DNA from: Pseudobdellovibrionaceae bacterium
Lineage (GTDB): Bacteria; Bdellovibrionota; Bdellovibrionia; Bdellovibrionales; Bdellovibrionaceae
Assembly: GCA_016719575.1 (NCBI GenBank)
Contig: JADJYV010000013.1
Span: forward strand, 1,612,001 to 1,676,000
DNA: 64,000 nt
Direction of reading: 5' to 3'
In this document: positions 44,001 through 52,785 of the stretch, in pieces
Layout: every line of letters begins with the position of its first letter
Numbering within the stretch: the first letter of the stretch is position 1
Made by a program: the position numbers and the translations under genes
The notes under the pieces: model-generated
Told to the model about the DNA's origin: nothing
Seen by the model: only the letters and a program-made list of their open reading frames with translations
The model's database searches: none

Positions 44001-44598
44001 TAGCGGTATTAAAATTGCTCAATACGACCTCGAGCTTCGTGGTTCCGGCAATATCCTTGGCGACGATCAGTCCGGCCATGTCAATGCAGTCGGCTATGAA
44101 ATGTACATGGATCTTTTACAGGAAGCTCTCGCAGAGGCAAAGGGCGATGCGGTTAATGATATTGACCTCGACCCTGAAATCAATTTGCGAATTCCGGCGA
44201 TGATCCCAGAAAGTTATATTGGAGACATTCGCATTCGCCTAAGTTACTACAAAGCCCTGGCTGACATCAGTTCAAATGAAGAGCTCGATCGCATTGAAGA
44301 AGAGTTAAAAGATCAATTTGGAGAAATTCCAGAAGCAACACTTAATCTCATGGGCCTTATGTTGATTCGGCGCCTTTGTAAAGAACTTGGAGTTCGAGAT
44401 GTTAGCGCTGGTTTAAAGTCGATCTCGTTGATCTTTACGGAAAAAACTTTGCTCAAACCGGAAGTGGCCATTCAGTTGGCGATGAGAGAAAACAAGAAAT
44501 ACTCCCTTACCCCAGACAATCGCCTAAATATTCGAATGAACAGCATTACTTGGACAAATGTTCATGAAGAACTCGAGTACTTGTTAAAACAACTCTAA
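41077..44598 (+). CDS. mfd: Transcription-repair coupling factor Mfd
   Basis: DNA translocase that removes stalled RNA polymerase and recruits UvrA. 1173 residues. The N-terminal part is UvrB-homologous (RTISDRLRFLF, GGIIDIFSPAQNQPIRIELFGDQIESLR in parts). The RNA-polymerase-interaction domain has LVVHVKHGIGQYEGL. The RecG-like motor has Walker A DVGFGKTEVA, DEEQKFGV and SATPIPRTLNMSLVGARD. The C-terminal TRCF domain includes the LRGSGNILGDDQSGHVNAVGYEMY region. Its stop overlaps the convergent barrel gene by 4 bases. Confidence 0.96.
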   Translation: MKTEMVHTRLEALLERAFETKTHKIQALGSSSELPLAFFLSQTYSKQINSLPHFVITHSHKSAEQLREFIQFFDPNRICHLFNHFDVSPYSGLYPNARTISDRLRFLFHAQNAKPGEIFISSAQALCQKTLPFRDLKTRTTFWQKGSDVPENIVSFLNDLGYQSAPMVEDLGQYALRGGIIDIFSPAQNQPIRIELFGDQIESLRFFNPDDQRSHEETQNIAIIPARETLFADERHEDLLKDFRVSLSNRVCDKAESEEVLRSLVLKNTFPGLEFLLPYFYKRLESAFEHFNSALNIWVLDPVEISRSSDELLAQLKSEFDLASGSTIRPNYGELFDSYENLKHPEGSREICFSNLEYLKGDSAEELSLRYSASPVVEFSNISRTHAPGSDTWTEAIHTKLSHWRRDGYRIFVGIKNKSQLERLIHLIEKTDFVCARTKSDEYLWDTWLHEQESRQDLIHVIPRYLPESLRLEEEQVLFLREEDFFGKKQRVAEASGALDFQKQAKRLSFGDLKPGDLVVHVKHGIGQYEGLKLMPIGGVDSEFIQVGYKDKDKLYLPVYRVGQLQKYSGANQTAILDKLGGTGWDKTKSKVKSQLRDIAHELLALYAKRAELHRPAFTFNESEYSLFENGFAYEETNDQLRAIRDIKNDLLGTKPMDRLICGDVGFGKTEVAMRAAFFAVQNRKQVAVLAPTTVLTFQHLETFKKRFAGWPIEIHALNRFVSTENAKKTLKACSEGRVDILIGTHRILSKDVVFKDLGLLIIDEEQKFGVAHKEKIKKMRVSVDAITLSATPIPRTLNMSLVGARDLSLINTAPVDRLPTRTFVCKFDEETIRKAITAEISRGGQVYFIHNRIQSIYGLADEIRAIVPQARIRVAHGQMSEDELEKTMLEFFHHEIDVLVCTAIVESGMDIPRANTMFIDSAHMFGLSQLYQLRGRVGRSKARAYCYLMMPRGKKLEKDAQERLKIIQENSALGSGIKIAQYDLELRGSGNILGDDQSGHVNAVGYEMYMDLLQEALAEAKGDAVNDIDLDPEINLRIPAMIPESYIGDIRIRLSYYKALADISSNEELDRIEEELKDQFGEIPEATLNLMGLMLIRRLCKELGVRDVSAGLKSISLIFTEKTLLKPEVAIQLAMRENKKYSLTPDNRLNIRMNSITWTNVHEELEYLLKQL

Positions 44599-45353
44599 AA
44601 CTCTAGGCGCATTCCTGCGCCAAAAGTATATTCTGTTTCAGTATTGGGGTCGTCGGGATCAATGCTTGGTTGGAATTGAGAGACGAACACGTCCAAATAA
44701 GTATTCTCTAACCCGTAATCAACGAGAGATTTTTTAGAGACGGCTTCGTCTAACCAATTCAGCTGGATCAATAGACCCGCAGTATAAAAATATGCCAATT
44801 GCACCCCAGCAGAATACGCTTCTTCACCAGCCCCTTCCGTGATGTCAAACTGGTTCGCTCCGAATGTCACATAGGGCGCGACAAAAGGCTCTTTAAATAT
44901 TGTGTCTGCGATGTAACTTGCAGAGGCGCTGTATTTGGCGAAAGACAGCGTTCGCAAAATTCCTGAATCCGACGACGTGTATGTTCCATACCCCCCGCCA
45001 AGATTTGCCGTTAGAGCTCCAAGCAAAAAATTGTACTTGTAGCTGAGATACAGGTTGTAAATCGGAATCTCAATGTCACCAAACATGTCTGCGAAGGGTG
45101 TTGTGAAATCAGCGATTGATACGTAGTTATACATCTGTGTGTTCTCGTAATTCAAGCCAAATAGAATTCCATGATTTCGTCGGTGTTCCCTGTATGGCCG
45201 ATCAACTTCAATAGGCACATGTTGCTCAACGATATCATTTGTTTGTTCACGGTAGTCTTCAACTGCAGCATTGGCTGTTAATACGATCAACGTCGTGGTC
45301 ATTGCGACCAAGGTCTTTAGTTTTAAATCATAAGCCTTAAGACGTAAGTTCAT
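44595..45353 (-). CDS. Predicted outer-membrane beta-barrel-like protein
   Basis: 252 residues with an N-terminal hydrophobic signal (about 14-30, ending LTANAA) after a basic start (MNLRLKAYDLKLK). The mature part alternates short aromatic-bounded strands (GILFGLNYENTQMYNYVSI, YNLYLSYKYNFLLGALTANLGGGYG-type glycine turns, YVTFGANQF, AGVQLAYFYTAGLLIQLNW) and ends in AGMRLEF. A terminal phenylalanine is the usual signal for outer-membrane barrels. No family recognised; a porin or small 8-10 strand barrel is the best guess. Its stop overlaps that of mfd. Confidence 0.7.
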   Translation of the reverse strand: MNLRLKAYDLKLKTLVAMTTTLIVLTANAAVEDYREQTNDIVEQHVPIEVDRPYREHRRNHGILFGLNYENTQMYNYVSIADFTTPFADMFGDIEIPIYNLYLSYKYNFLLGALTANLGGGYGTYTSSDSGILRTLSFAKYSASASYIADTIFKEPFVAPYVTFGANQFDITEGAGEEAYSAGVQLAYFYTAGLLIQLNWLDEAVSKKSLVDYGLENTYLDVFVSQFQPSIDPDDPNTETEYTFGAGMRLEF

Positions 45354-45414
45354 TTTAACTCTTACCTCATCTTCTCGCCTGTTATCGGGCCATGAAGCTG
45401 TTAATCTTAATTAT

Positions 45415-47073
45415 ATGAAGGTTTATTTCAGCAGTGTTATCTGTTTCTTTCTGTTGGCGATATTTCCCAACTTTCTGATAGCTCAAGCTCTGCCTCGGGT
45501 CGAGCAAATGACCCTTGAGCAGAAAGTCGGGCAGCTTTTTATCATAGGCTTTCCACAACAACGAGTAGACTCTCAACTAGAAGACTTTATAAAGAAATAT
45601 AAGATCTCCTCTTTTATTTTGTTTAAAAGAAATATTCGATCTCTGTCTCAGGTCGCGAAAATGAATTCAGATCTAAAGACTATTGCAACCGCCACAACGA
45701 AGTCTTTTCCAATTATTGCCGTAGACCAGGAGGGTGGCCAAGTCGCTCGCGTTCCAACGCGCCCGCAGATTCCAAATGCAATGTCAATTGGACAAACTCA
45801 AGACGCAAGCCTGGCGTACTCGCTTGGTCAAGAAACCGCCAAAATCATTCGAACTCTTGGTTTCAACATGAATCTTGCTCCGGTTTTAGATATTAGCAAT
45901 CCCCATGTCGAAAGCTTTATTGGACAACGCTCCTTTGGCTCAGATGCAGATCAGGTGAGTTCTGTTGGCGTCGCCCTCTCTAAAGGGCTGCTAGATGAGG
46001 CCGTTATTCCTACCGCCAAACATTTTCCTGGAGTGGGGTCTGTATCTGGCGATCCCCATAAGATTTCCGTAGAATATGATGCTACCGCCGAAACTCTCTA
46101 CGCAAAAGATCTCAAACCGTTCTCTGAGTTTTCTAAATTAGGAACCAACACGGCCATAATGCTTTCTCATTTGTCGTATCCTGCGCTAGACCCCACGAAC
46201 ACTCCAGCGACTCTGTCCGCGGAAATCATCAAATCCATCCTTCGAAAGAGAGTCGGATTTAATGGCCTCATCGTGACTGATGATATTCAGATGAAGGGAC
46301 TTATAAACTTCAAAACTCCATACGATGCGGCGCTGGCGGCGCTAAAGGCGGGGGCCGATATCGTCATGATGACCTGGTCTTTTAAGGATCAGGCAAAGGC
46401 CATTGAAAAGGTTCGGTCCGCCGTCGCCTCTGGCGAACTCAGCGAGGAAGAGCTGACAGAAAAAGTTTCACGCATATTGCTAGTTAAACAATATCTTGAA
46501 AAAGTTAATCCTCCTTTGGAAAAGTTTCCGAACTCCAACGTTGTCGCTCTTTCAACGAAGCGTCTTCGAGAAATAGAATCAAAAATACTCGACTTTAATG
46601 TCAACGTGGCCTTAAAAAACTTTAGTCATGACGATGCGACAAGGACTCCTGCTTCTATACCTGAACGAACCACTCCGGTTTCAGTTTGTGTCTTTTCGCC
46701 AAAATCCTCATTTATTGAATCTTATAAGAAGTCAGATGCGGGGGCGAGTGGCATTAAAATTCGGCCTAAATCAAAAGCCTCTCTTATTGCCCAGTCTTTT
46801 AGTCGTTATGAGTGTCAATATGGTGTTTATGTCGTTTATGGCCCCTCGTCTGCAGGAGTTCTTTCTAAACTAAGCAAAGAAGTCTCGGAAAAACTACTTC
46901 TCGTGAACCTCAGCTTACCAAACCTTGTCGATTCAAATAAAAAATATCTTGGCGTTGTGAACCTCTTCTTTGCTCACCCTGACGCGGGCAAGAAGATAGC
47001 AGACCACTTTCCTTTGTTTTTAAAAAATGAGACCTCGCGAGAGTTGGCCCAAGACAAAGTAGAGCCTTTATAA
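45415..47073 (+). CDS. Glycoside hydrolase family 3 protein, NagZ-like, secreted
   Basis: Family GH3 beta-N-acetylhexosaminidase type, probably acting on murein fragments. 552 residues with a signal peptide (MKVYFSSVICFFLLAIFPNFLIAQA), so unlike cytosolic NagZ it is exported. The TIM barrel has VGQLFIIGFPQ, IIAVDQEGGQVARVP, GFNMNLAPVLDI, KHFPGVGSVSGDPHK (catalytic Asp/His loop, usually KHFPGHG-x4-DSH) and VTDDIQMKG (nucleophile aspartate). The C-terminal ~180 residues form a second GH3-like domain rather than ending after the barrel. Role in prey or own wall turnover is inference. A terminator follows at 47081. Confidence 0.88.
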   Translation: MKVYFSSVICFFLLAIFPNFLIAQALPRVEQMTLEQKVGQLFIIGFPQQRVDSQLEDFIKKYKISSFILFKRNIRSLSQVAKMNSDLKTIATATTKSFPIIAVDQEGGQVARVPTRPQIPNAMSIGQTQDASLAYSLGQETAKIIRTLGFNMNLAPVLDISNPHVESFIGQRSFGSDADQVSSVGVALSKGLLDEAVIPTAKHFPGVGSVSGDPHKISVEYDATAETLYAKDLKPFSEFSKLGTNTAIMLSHLSYPALDPTNTPATLSAEIIKSILRKRVGFNGLIVTDDIQMKGLINFKTPYDAALAALKAGADIVMMTWSFKDQAKAIEKVRSAVASGELSEEELTEKVSRILLVKQYLEKVNPPLEKFPNSNVVALSTKRLREIESKILDFNVNVALKNFSHDDATRTPASIPERTTPVSVCVFSPKSSFIESYKKSDAGASGIKIRPKSKASLIAQSFSRYECQYGVYVVYGPSSAGVLSKLSKEVSEKLLLVNLSLPNLVDSNKKYLGVVNLFFAHPDAGKKIADHFPLFLKNETSRELAQDKVEPL

Positions 47074-47074
47074 T

Positions 47075-47107
47075 AAAAAACCCCGCCTTGATCCTGGCGG
47101 GGTTTTT
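47075..47107. terminator. Bidirectional Rho-independent terminator after the GH3 gene
   Basis: CCCCGCC (47081-47087), loop, GGCGGGG (47096-47102), then TTTTT (47103-47107). Preceding A-run 47075-47080 gives the T-run for the minus-strand gene ending at 47131. Strong GC stem; serves both convergent genes. Confidence 0.93.
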
Positions 47108-47130
47108 ATGCGATTTTTAATTCCGTTTGG

Positions 47131-47748
47131 CTATTTTGCCATTGCCTCTAGCATACTTTTGATTTGCGTATCAGAAAGTCGTGCCGCGTTTTTGCATGTC
47201 CCTTTGCTTCCAGGGAAAATTTTTGCACACTGAGTTTGGCTGTTCGAATCCGCTTTACCCAAGGTCATTTTGCAACCTCTTCCCGCGGCATATTCATTAA
47301 TAAGTTTTAAACAGGCATTCTCACTCATGCAAACTCGACTGACTTGAGCGTTGGAACCTTCTCCAAGGCTATCCACTTTTGCTAAAATAACTTTGGAGTT
47401 GGGAGCAACCATTTCACACTCCACCATGTCCTCTTGCAAAACATTGTCTTTTGATTGGTTACATGTCTTTCCATCGCCATTCGCTCCGGTCACAGCATTT
47501 GGATTCTTTCCCGGCTGGACGACCATCGGCGTAGGGCTTGCTAGCGGTGCAGGAGCAGAACCGACCGTAGGGTCTATCCCCGAGACGTTGTCTATGGCTG
47601 TAGGATCAACCCCAACATCTCCTTCGAGCTTTAAAACAGAGGTGGAGGAGTCCGAAGTAAATTGCGCGCGCGAACAGTTTTGATACGCAATTAACACCGA
47701 CGACAAAAGAATCAACGTAGTGCCGAGTTTTAATTGATTTAGGCTCAT
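47131..47748 (-). CDS. Predicted exported lipoprotein-like protein with conserved cysteine end region
   Basis: 205 residues. The N-terminus MSLNQLKLGTTLILLSSVLIAYQNC has a hydrophobic segment followed by YQNC (Cys25), which is not a classical lipobox because Tyr, Gln and Asn precede the cysteine. A Pro/Ala/Val/Ser linker follows (PTVGSAPAPLASPTPMVV). The C-terminal half contains six more cysteines (KTCNQSK, VECEMV, VCMSENACLKLI, GCKMTL, TQCAKI, GTCKNA), suggesting disulphides. No family recognised. Exported is well supported; lipidation is uncertain. Confidence 0.65.
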   Translation of the reverse strand: MSLNQLKLGTTLILLSSVLIAYQNCSRAQFTSDSSTSVLKLEGDVGVDPTAIDNVSGIDPTVGSAPAPLASPTPMVVQPGKNPNAVTGANGDGKTCNQSKDNVLQEDMVECEMVAPNSKVILAKVDSLGEGSNAQVSRVCMSENACLKLINEYAAGRGCKMTLGKADSNSQTQCAKIFPGSKGTCKNAARLSDTQIKSMLEAMAK

Positions 47749-47971
47749 GTATCCACCCCCGATACAACCTGATCCTGCAAGTTTTGAACCGGCTTTCTCT
47801 CTCTTAATATCGTTTGCAGCTACTTTTCTTGTCGAGGAAGTTTACTTACGCTGTATAACTATACGAATTTCTCGAATTGAGATTTTTATTTTGGCTCGCA
47901 CGCCAGTGATAGCAATAATAATCTCTTTTTGCCTTCGCGAAGTAGGCAAAAAGAAACGTTCTTTCCCGCTT

Positions 47972-48382
47972 TTACGACTTTGTTCCTGGAAAAATTTCCA
48001 TCCCGGTTCGTGCTTTTGCAACGTCTCGTTGTGTTTCGGTCCACTGCTCTTCGTCTAAAGACTCCACGCCAAGTTTGCGCTCACCTTCAGCTATCGCTTT
48101 TTTGAGCTCTTCTATTTGTAGATCTGCGGAGACTGCCGCATATTCCGCTAATATGTTTACGCCTAGAGGATTAACCTGACAGTAACCCCAGCTAATTGCC
48201 ACACGCTGCTCCGGCTGTCCTTTTAGCTTATAGCTCAAAACACCTGTTTCAAGTGTTGTAATAAGTGGAGCATGACCAGGAAGAATGTTCAGCTCACCCT
48301 TAAAGGCCGGAGCTGTTACTTCGTCAATTTCCTGATCTACCACAAGGCGTTTTTCTGGCGTAACCAGAGTCAATTTAAACAT
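47972..48382 (-). CDS. atpC: ATP synthase F1 epsilon subunit
   Basis: Central-stalk subunit that restrains ATP hydrolysis. 136 residues with the beta-sandwich start FKLTLVTPEKRLVVDQEIDEVTAPAFKGELNILPGHAPLIT in parts and the C-terminal helical pair beginning ISADLQIEELKKAIAEGE-like (VSADLQIEELKKA). It is the last gene of the cluster; I see no canonical terminator in the 223 bases after it, only a hairpin with T and A arms near 47926-47952. Confidence 0.96.
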   Translation of the reverse strand: MFKLTLVTPEKRLVVDQEIDEVTAPAFKGELNILPGHAPLITTLETGVLSYKLKGQPEQRVAISWGYCQVNPLGVNILAEYAAVSADLQIEELKKAIAEGERKLGVESLDEEQWTETQRDVAKARTGMEIFPGTKS

Positions 48383-48391
48383 AAGTTGTCC

Positions 48392-49804
48392 TTAGGCTTG
48401 AAGTTTTTTAGCCTTCTCAATAACCTCTTCAATTGTACCAACCATATAAAAGGCCTGTTCAGGCAAGCTATCGTGCTTTCCATCCAGGATTTCGCGGAAA
48501 CCCTTAACGGTGTCTTTAATGTCGACATATTTGCCCGGCAGATTCGTAAATTGTTCTGCAACGAAAAATGGTTGAGACAAAAATCTTTGAATCTTACGCG
48601 CACGAGATACAACGAGCTTATCATCCTCAGAAAGTTCATCCATACCAAGAATCGCGATGATGTCCTGTAGTTCCTTATAGCGTTGTAGAATAGCCTGTAC
48701 ATCGCGAGCTGTTTTATAGTGCTCTTCGCCGACAACCTGAGGATCCAAAATTCTAGAAGTAGAAGTCAACGGGCTTACTGCGGGAAAAATTGCCATCGCA
48801 GCAATATCACGATCTAGGTTCGTAGTAGCATCCAAGTGAGTAAACGTTGTTGCTGGAGCCGGATCCGTATAATCATCCGCAGGAACGTAAACGGCCTGAA
48901 CGGATGTGATAGAACCAGACTTTGTAGAGGTAATACGCTCTTGCATAGCTCCCATCTCAGTTGCTAACGTTGGCTGATATCCCACCGCCGATGGAATACG
49001 ACCAAGCAACGCAGACACTTCTGCGCCCGCTTGAGTAAATCGGAAAATATTATCTACGAAGAAGAGAACGTCTTGCTTTTCAATATCACGGAAATATTCT
49101 GCGACAGTTAATCCTGTCAAAGCTACGCGGGCACGAGCTCCAGGAGGTTCATTCATCTGTCCAAACACAAGCGCTGTTTTCTCAATAACTCCAGACTCTT
49201 TCATTTCGCGCCAAAGATCATTTCCCTCACGCGTTCGCTCCCCAACGCCCGCAAACACAGAATAACCACCATGCTCCGTTGCAATATTGCGAATCAATTC
49301 TTGAATAAGAACTGTTTTGCCAACGCCGGCTCCGCCAAAAAGACCAATTTTTCCACCCTTCGCATAAGGCGCCAACAAATCAACAACCTTGATTCCGGTC
49401 ATTAGCATTTCCGCGGCCACGGCCAAATCTTCAAACTTCGGTGCTGGTCTATGAATTTCCCAGCTCTCTTTCGTAACGACTGGACCTGCTTCATCAACAG
49501 GCTCACCAATTACGTTAATAATGCGGCCCAAAACTTCTTTGCCAACGGGAGCTGCAATCATTTTTCCAGTACTAACAACTTTTTCGCCCCTTACAAGGCC
49601 TTCCGTTGAATCCATTGAAATGGTACGAACAACACCGTCGCCTAAGTGCTGTGCCACCTCTAAAACAAGATTCATGTCTTTATCAGAAATAGCTCTATTT
49701 GTTACTCGAAGAGCCGTGTTGATTGGAGGAAGTTCTCCGCCCTCAAACTCTACGTCCACAACTGGTCCCATAACCTGTTTGATTTTTCCGCTAGCCATTT
49801 TCAT
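48392..49804 (-). CDS. atpD: ATP synthase F1 beta subunit
   Basis: Catalytic subunit. 470 residues with Walker A GGAGVGKTVLIQELI, VFAGVGERTREGNDLW, the catalytic-glutamate region QMNEPPGARARVALTGLT in parts, and DDYTDPAPATTFTHLDATT in parts. Sequence and length are ordinary. Gaps to atpG and atpC are 9 bases each. Confidence 0.98.
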   Translation of the reverse strand: MKMASGKIKQVMGPVVDVEFEGGELPPINTALRVTNRAISDKDMNLVLEVAQHLGDGVVRTISMDSTEGLVRGEKVVSTGKMIAAPVGKEVLGRIINVIGEPVDEAGPVVTKESWEIHRPAPKFEDLAVAAEMLMTGIKVVDLLAPYAKGGKIGLFGGAGVGKTVLIQELIRNIATEHGGYSVFAGVGERTREGNDLWREMKESGVIEKTALVFGQMNEPPGARARVALTGLTVAEYFRDIEKQDVLFFVDNIFRFTQAGAEVSALLGRIPSAVGYQPTLATEMGAMQERITSTKSGSITSVQAVYVPADDYTDPAPATTFTHLDATTNLDRDIAAMAIFPAVSPLTSTSRILDPQVVGEEHYKTARDVQAILQRYKELQDIIAILGMDELSEDDKLVVSRARKIQRFLSQPFFVAEQFTNLPGKYVDIKDTVKGFREILDGKHDSLPEQAFYMVGTIEEVIEKAKKLQA

Positions 49805-49813
49805 ACGCTCCTA

Positions 49814-50695
49814 TTATTTCAGTGCCTCGGCACCGCTCACAATTTCAGTTAATTCTGTAGTAATTTTTTCTTGTCTCAACTTGTTGTATGTCAACGTGTA
49901 AGAGTTAATCATCTCTTTCGCGTTGTTCGTTGCATTTTCCATAGCAGTCATACGCGCGCCATGCTCTGCTGCTATACTTTCCGACATTGCTCTATACACC
50001 TGAAGATCAAAATGTTTGACCAACAGCTGCGCGATTATTTGCTCAGGTGCTGGCTCAAAAATCATATCTACCGAAAAACCAGGGGCGGGCCCTGTGCTTT
50101 CGAAAGAGGTCTTCTGTATGTCGATCGGTAGAATTGTTTCGCAAACCACTTCTTGAGCAATTGCCGACTTAAACTCATTATAAATCACCCGAATTTCGTC
50201 GTATTCACCAGAAAGATATTGTTTCATCAATCGATCTGCTACGTGCGACGCCAAATCGTATGAAATATCCTTATCTAATCTCGTGATTGCATCAATGGCC
50301 TTGTAGCCCTTTTTGACAAAGTAGTCCGCACCTTTTCGACCAATAAATAGAAACTCGATGCTCTCTAACTTGCCGGCATTTTCTTTATAATAGGCTTCCG
50401 CAAACTTATTGATATTGCTGTTAAAGGCGCCTGCCAATCCCCGGTCTGATGTAATTACAACCAAAAGTACTTTTCGCACCTCGGCTTTTTGTTCCATCAA
50501 TGGATGCGTTACTTTTTTAGTTACCGCGATGTCTGCAATGACTTTTCGCAAAGTCAGAGCGTAAGGGCGCATATTCGTAATATTGTTTTGCGCCTTCCGC
50601 AGCTTCGCAGCAGAAACAAGCTTCATTGCTTTTGTGATCTGCTGTGTGTTTTTTGTGGACTCTATTCGAGCCCGTATATCCTTTAAGCTGGCCAT
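49814..50695 (-). CDS. atpG: ATP synthase F1 gamma subunit
   Basis: Rotor shaft of F1. 293 residues with the N-terminal helix MASLKDIRARIESTKNTQQITKAMKLVSAAKL in parts, SDRGLAGAFNSNI and the C-terminal helix ARMTAMENATNNAKEMI. Ordinary length, 12 bases after atpA. Confidence 0.97.
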   Translation of the reverse strand: MASLKDIRARIESTKNTQQITKAMKLVSAAKLRKAQNNITNMRPYALTLRKVIADIAVTKKVTHPLMEQKAEVRKVLLVVITSDRGLAGAFNSNINKFAEAYYKENAGKLESIEFLFIGRKGADYFVKKGYKAIDAITRLDKDISYDLASHVADRLMKQYLSGEYDEIRVIYNEFKSAIAQEVVCETILPIDIQKTSFESTGPAPGFSVDMIFEPAPEQIIAQLLVKHFDLQVYRAMSESIAAEHGARMTAMENATNNAKEMINSYTLTYNKLRQEKITTELTEIVSGAEALK

Positions 50696-50707
50696 TTAGG
50701 CACCCAA

Positions 50708-52234
50708 TTATTTTTTTGTTGAAGGTTGAAATACGGCCTTAAATTCTTCTAAAGCTGCCACTAATGACTTTTTAATATCGTCGCTTAACGCTTTTTTCTC
50801 TGCGATATTTTTTAGAACATGCGAGTGTTTCTGCTTCATAAAGTCCATTACTTCTTTTTCATAACGACGAATATCTGTTTCTGGATAACCATCAACATAG
50901 CCATTGCCGGCAGCAAAAATCATTGCAATCTGCTCTTCGACCTTGAACGGCGCGTACTGACCTTGCTTCAAAATTTCTACCAATCGGCGGCCACGGGCCA
51001 ATTGTTGTTGAGTGGCTTTATCAAGGTCAGATGCAAATGCAGCAAAAGCCTCCATCGCCCGGAACTGCGCAAGCTCAAGCTTCATTGATCCAGCAACTTG
51101 CTTCATCGCCTTAATCTGTGCCGCACCACCAACCCGCGAAACCGACTTTCCTACGGAAATTGCGGGACGAATTCCTTTGTTGAAAAGGTCTGTTTCCAAA
51201 AAGATCTGACCATCGGTAATAGAAATTACGTTTGTTGGAATGTAAGCAGAAATATCGCCAGCCTGCGTTTCAATGATTGGCAACGCCGTTAAAGAACCTC
51301 CGCCCTTGTCCGCAGACAACTTAGCAGCTCGCTCAAGAAGACGACTATGAAGATAAAAAACGTCTCCAGGATAAGCTTCTCGGCCTGGAGGACGACGAAG
51401 GAGCAAAGATAGTTGGCGATACGCCTGGGCCTGTTTTGTTAAGTCATCATAAATGATCAGTGCATGTCTTCCGGTGTCGCGGAAGTATTCAGCCATAGCT
51501 GTTCCAGAGTAGGCCGCCAAGAACTGAAGAGGGGCCTGATCAGATGCGCCTGCAGAAATAATTGTTGTGTACTCAAGCGCTCCTGCCGCGCGTAGTTTTT
51601 CAACAACTGCCGCAACTGTGGATTGCTTTTGGCCGATTGCCACGTAAAAGCAATATACGTTCTGACCCTTTTGATTAATAATTGTATCGATAGCAATCGC
51701 CGTCTTGCCAGTCTGGCGATCTCCTATTATCAGCTCTCGCTGACCGCGACCAATTGGTATCAAGGAATCAATTGCTTTAATTCCCGTCTGAAGAGGTTCT
51801 TCGACTGGATGACGATACACGATGCCCGGAGCTTTTAGCTCAACAACTCGGCTGTGCTGCGAGTTGATCGCGCCCCTGCCATCAATGGGAGTTCCAAGAG
51901 CATCAACAACACGACCCAAAAGAGCTTCGCCCACTGGTACTTGCACGATTTTTTTCGTTCTTTTAACGGTATCGCCCTCTTTAATTCCGCGATCTTCACC
52001 GAAAATTACGACGCCCACAAAAGAATCTTCAAGGTTTAAAACCATTCCGTATATTTCATTCGGGAACTCTACGAGTTCTCCTGCCATTACGTTTTCTAAA
52101 CCGTATACGCGCGCAACGCCGTCGCCCACCGAAAGCACGCTGCCCGTTTCGCTCACTTCGATTTTCTTATTATACTGATTAATCTGCTCTTTTAGGACGC
52201 GGCTGATTTCATCTGCACGGATTTGTGTTTCCAT
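50708..52234 (-). CDS. atpA: ATP synthase F1 alpha subunit
   Basis: Nucleotide-binding regulatory subunit of F1. 508 residues with GDRQTGKTAIAIDTII (Walker A), VAIGQKQSTVA, IIYDDLTKQAQAYRQLSLLLRRPPGREAYPGD in parts, ITDGQIFLE and the arginine-finger region ISVGKSVSRVGG. Starts 2 bases after atpH ends. Confidence 0.98.
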   Translation of the reverse strand: METQIRADEISRVLKEQINQYNKKIEVSETGSVLSVGDGVARVYGLENVMAGELVEFPNEIYGMVLNLEDSFVGVVIFGEDRGIKEGDTVKRTKKIVQVPVGEALLGRVVDALGTPIDGRGAINSQHSRVVELKAPGIVYRHPVEEPLQTGIKAIDSLIPIGRGQRELIIGDRQTGKTAIAIDTIINQKGQNVYCFYVAIGQKQSTVAAVVEKLRAAGALEYTTIISAGASDQAPLQFLAAYSGTAMAEYFRDTGRHALIIYDDLTKQAQAYRQLSLLLRRPPGREAYPGDVFYLHSRLLERAAKLSADKGGGSLTALPIIETQAGDISAYIPTNVISITDGQIFLETDLFNKGIRPAISVGKSVSRVGGAAQIKAMKQVAGSMKLELAQFRAMEAFAAFASDLDKATQQQLARGRRLVEILKQGQYAPFKVEEQIAMIFAAGNGYVDGYPETDIRRYEKEVMDFMKQKHSHVLKNIAEKKALSDDIKKSLVAALEEFKAVFQPSTKK

Positions 52235-52236
52235 GA

Positions 52237-52785
52237 TTAGTTGGCTCTCCTGTTTAGTTCTTCGTTCATTTTTATTAAATGTGTTTCAATGCTGTCATCA
52301 AAGGTCCATCCACCGACCTGGGCAACTACGCCGCCTAGCAGAGTGGGATCCTCTTTATATGTTAGAATTATTTTTTTATTCAAAATCTTTTGAATGTTTG
52401 TTTCGAGTTCTTTTTTTGTTTCGCCAGAGAGTATTTTGGCTGACTTAACTTGTCCGCGCGTTACTCCCTGCTCTAGGTCCATTTGATCGCAGAAAGCCTG
52501 CGCTATTTGCTCAAAGGCGCCAAATCGATTTTTGTCCACAAGTAACAAAAGCAAATTGAAGACTTCTTCGAGCAATCCCTTGTTTGAAAAACTACTTTGA
52601 ACTACTAATTTTTTTTGGTCTGGCAAGATGAGCGGGTTGTTGAAGTACGCACCAATAGCGACGTCAGCTTTAAAGATATTCGCAATTGCTTCGATTTCCT
52701 GTTGAGCTCGGCTGTGCTGGCCTTTTTGTTTAGTAAGGGCCAATAGAGCGCGAGCATATCGGCGCGATGCCTCACTTATTTTCAT
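52237..52785 (-). CDS. atpH: ATP synthase F1 delta subunit
   Basis: Peripheral-stalk subunit at the top of F1. 182 residues: MKISEASRRYARALLALTKQKG at the start, and the C-terminal region ILTYKEDPTLLGGVVAQVGGWTFDDSIETHL in parts with the usual DxSIxxHL pattern. It overlaps atpF by 4 bases. Confidence 0.95.
   Translation of the reverse strand: MKISEASRRYARALLALTKQKGQHSRAQQEIEAIANIFKADVAIGAYFNNPLILPDQKKLVVQSSFSNKGLLEEVFNLLLLLVDKNRFGAFEQIAQAFCDQMDLEQGVTRGQVKSAKILSGETKKELETNIQKILNKKIILTYKEDPTLLGGVVAQVGGWTFDDSIETHLIKMNEELNRRAN

Noticed and set aside
47235..47265. GTTCGAATCC, a tRNA T-arm-like sequence
   Set aside because: It lies in the coding region of the YQNC protein and no cloverleaf can be built around it.
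47926..47952. TTTTTGCCT/AGGCAAAAA stem after atpC
   Set aside because: The T-rich part is in the stem and not after it on either strand, so it is not a canonical terminator.
47747..48058. Plus-strand open frame of about 100 codons
   Set aside because: It overlaps atpC on the other strand and shows no family signature; its codons look like a shadow of atpC.
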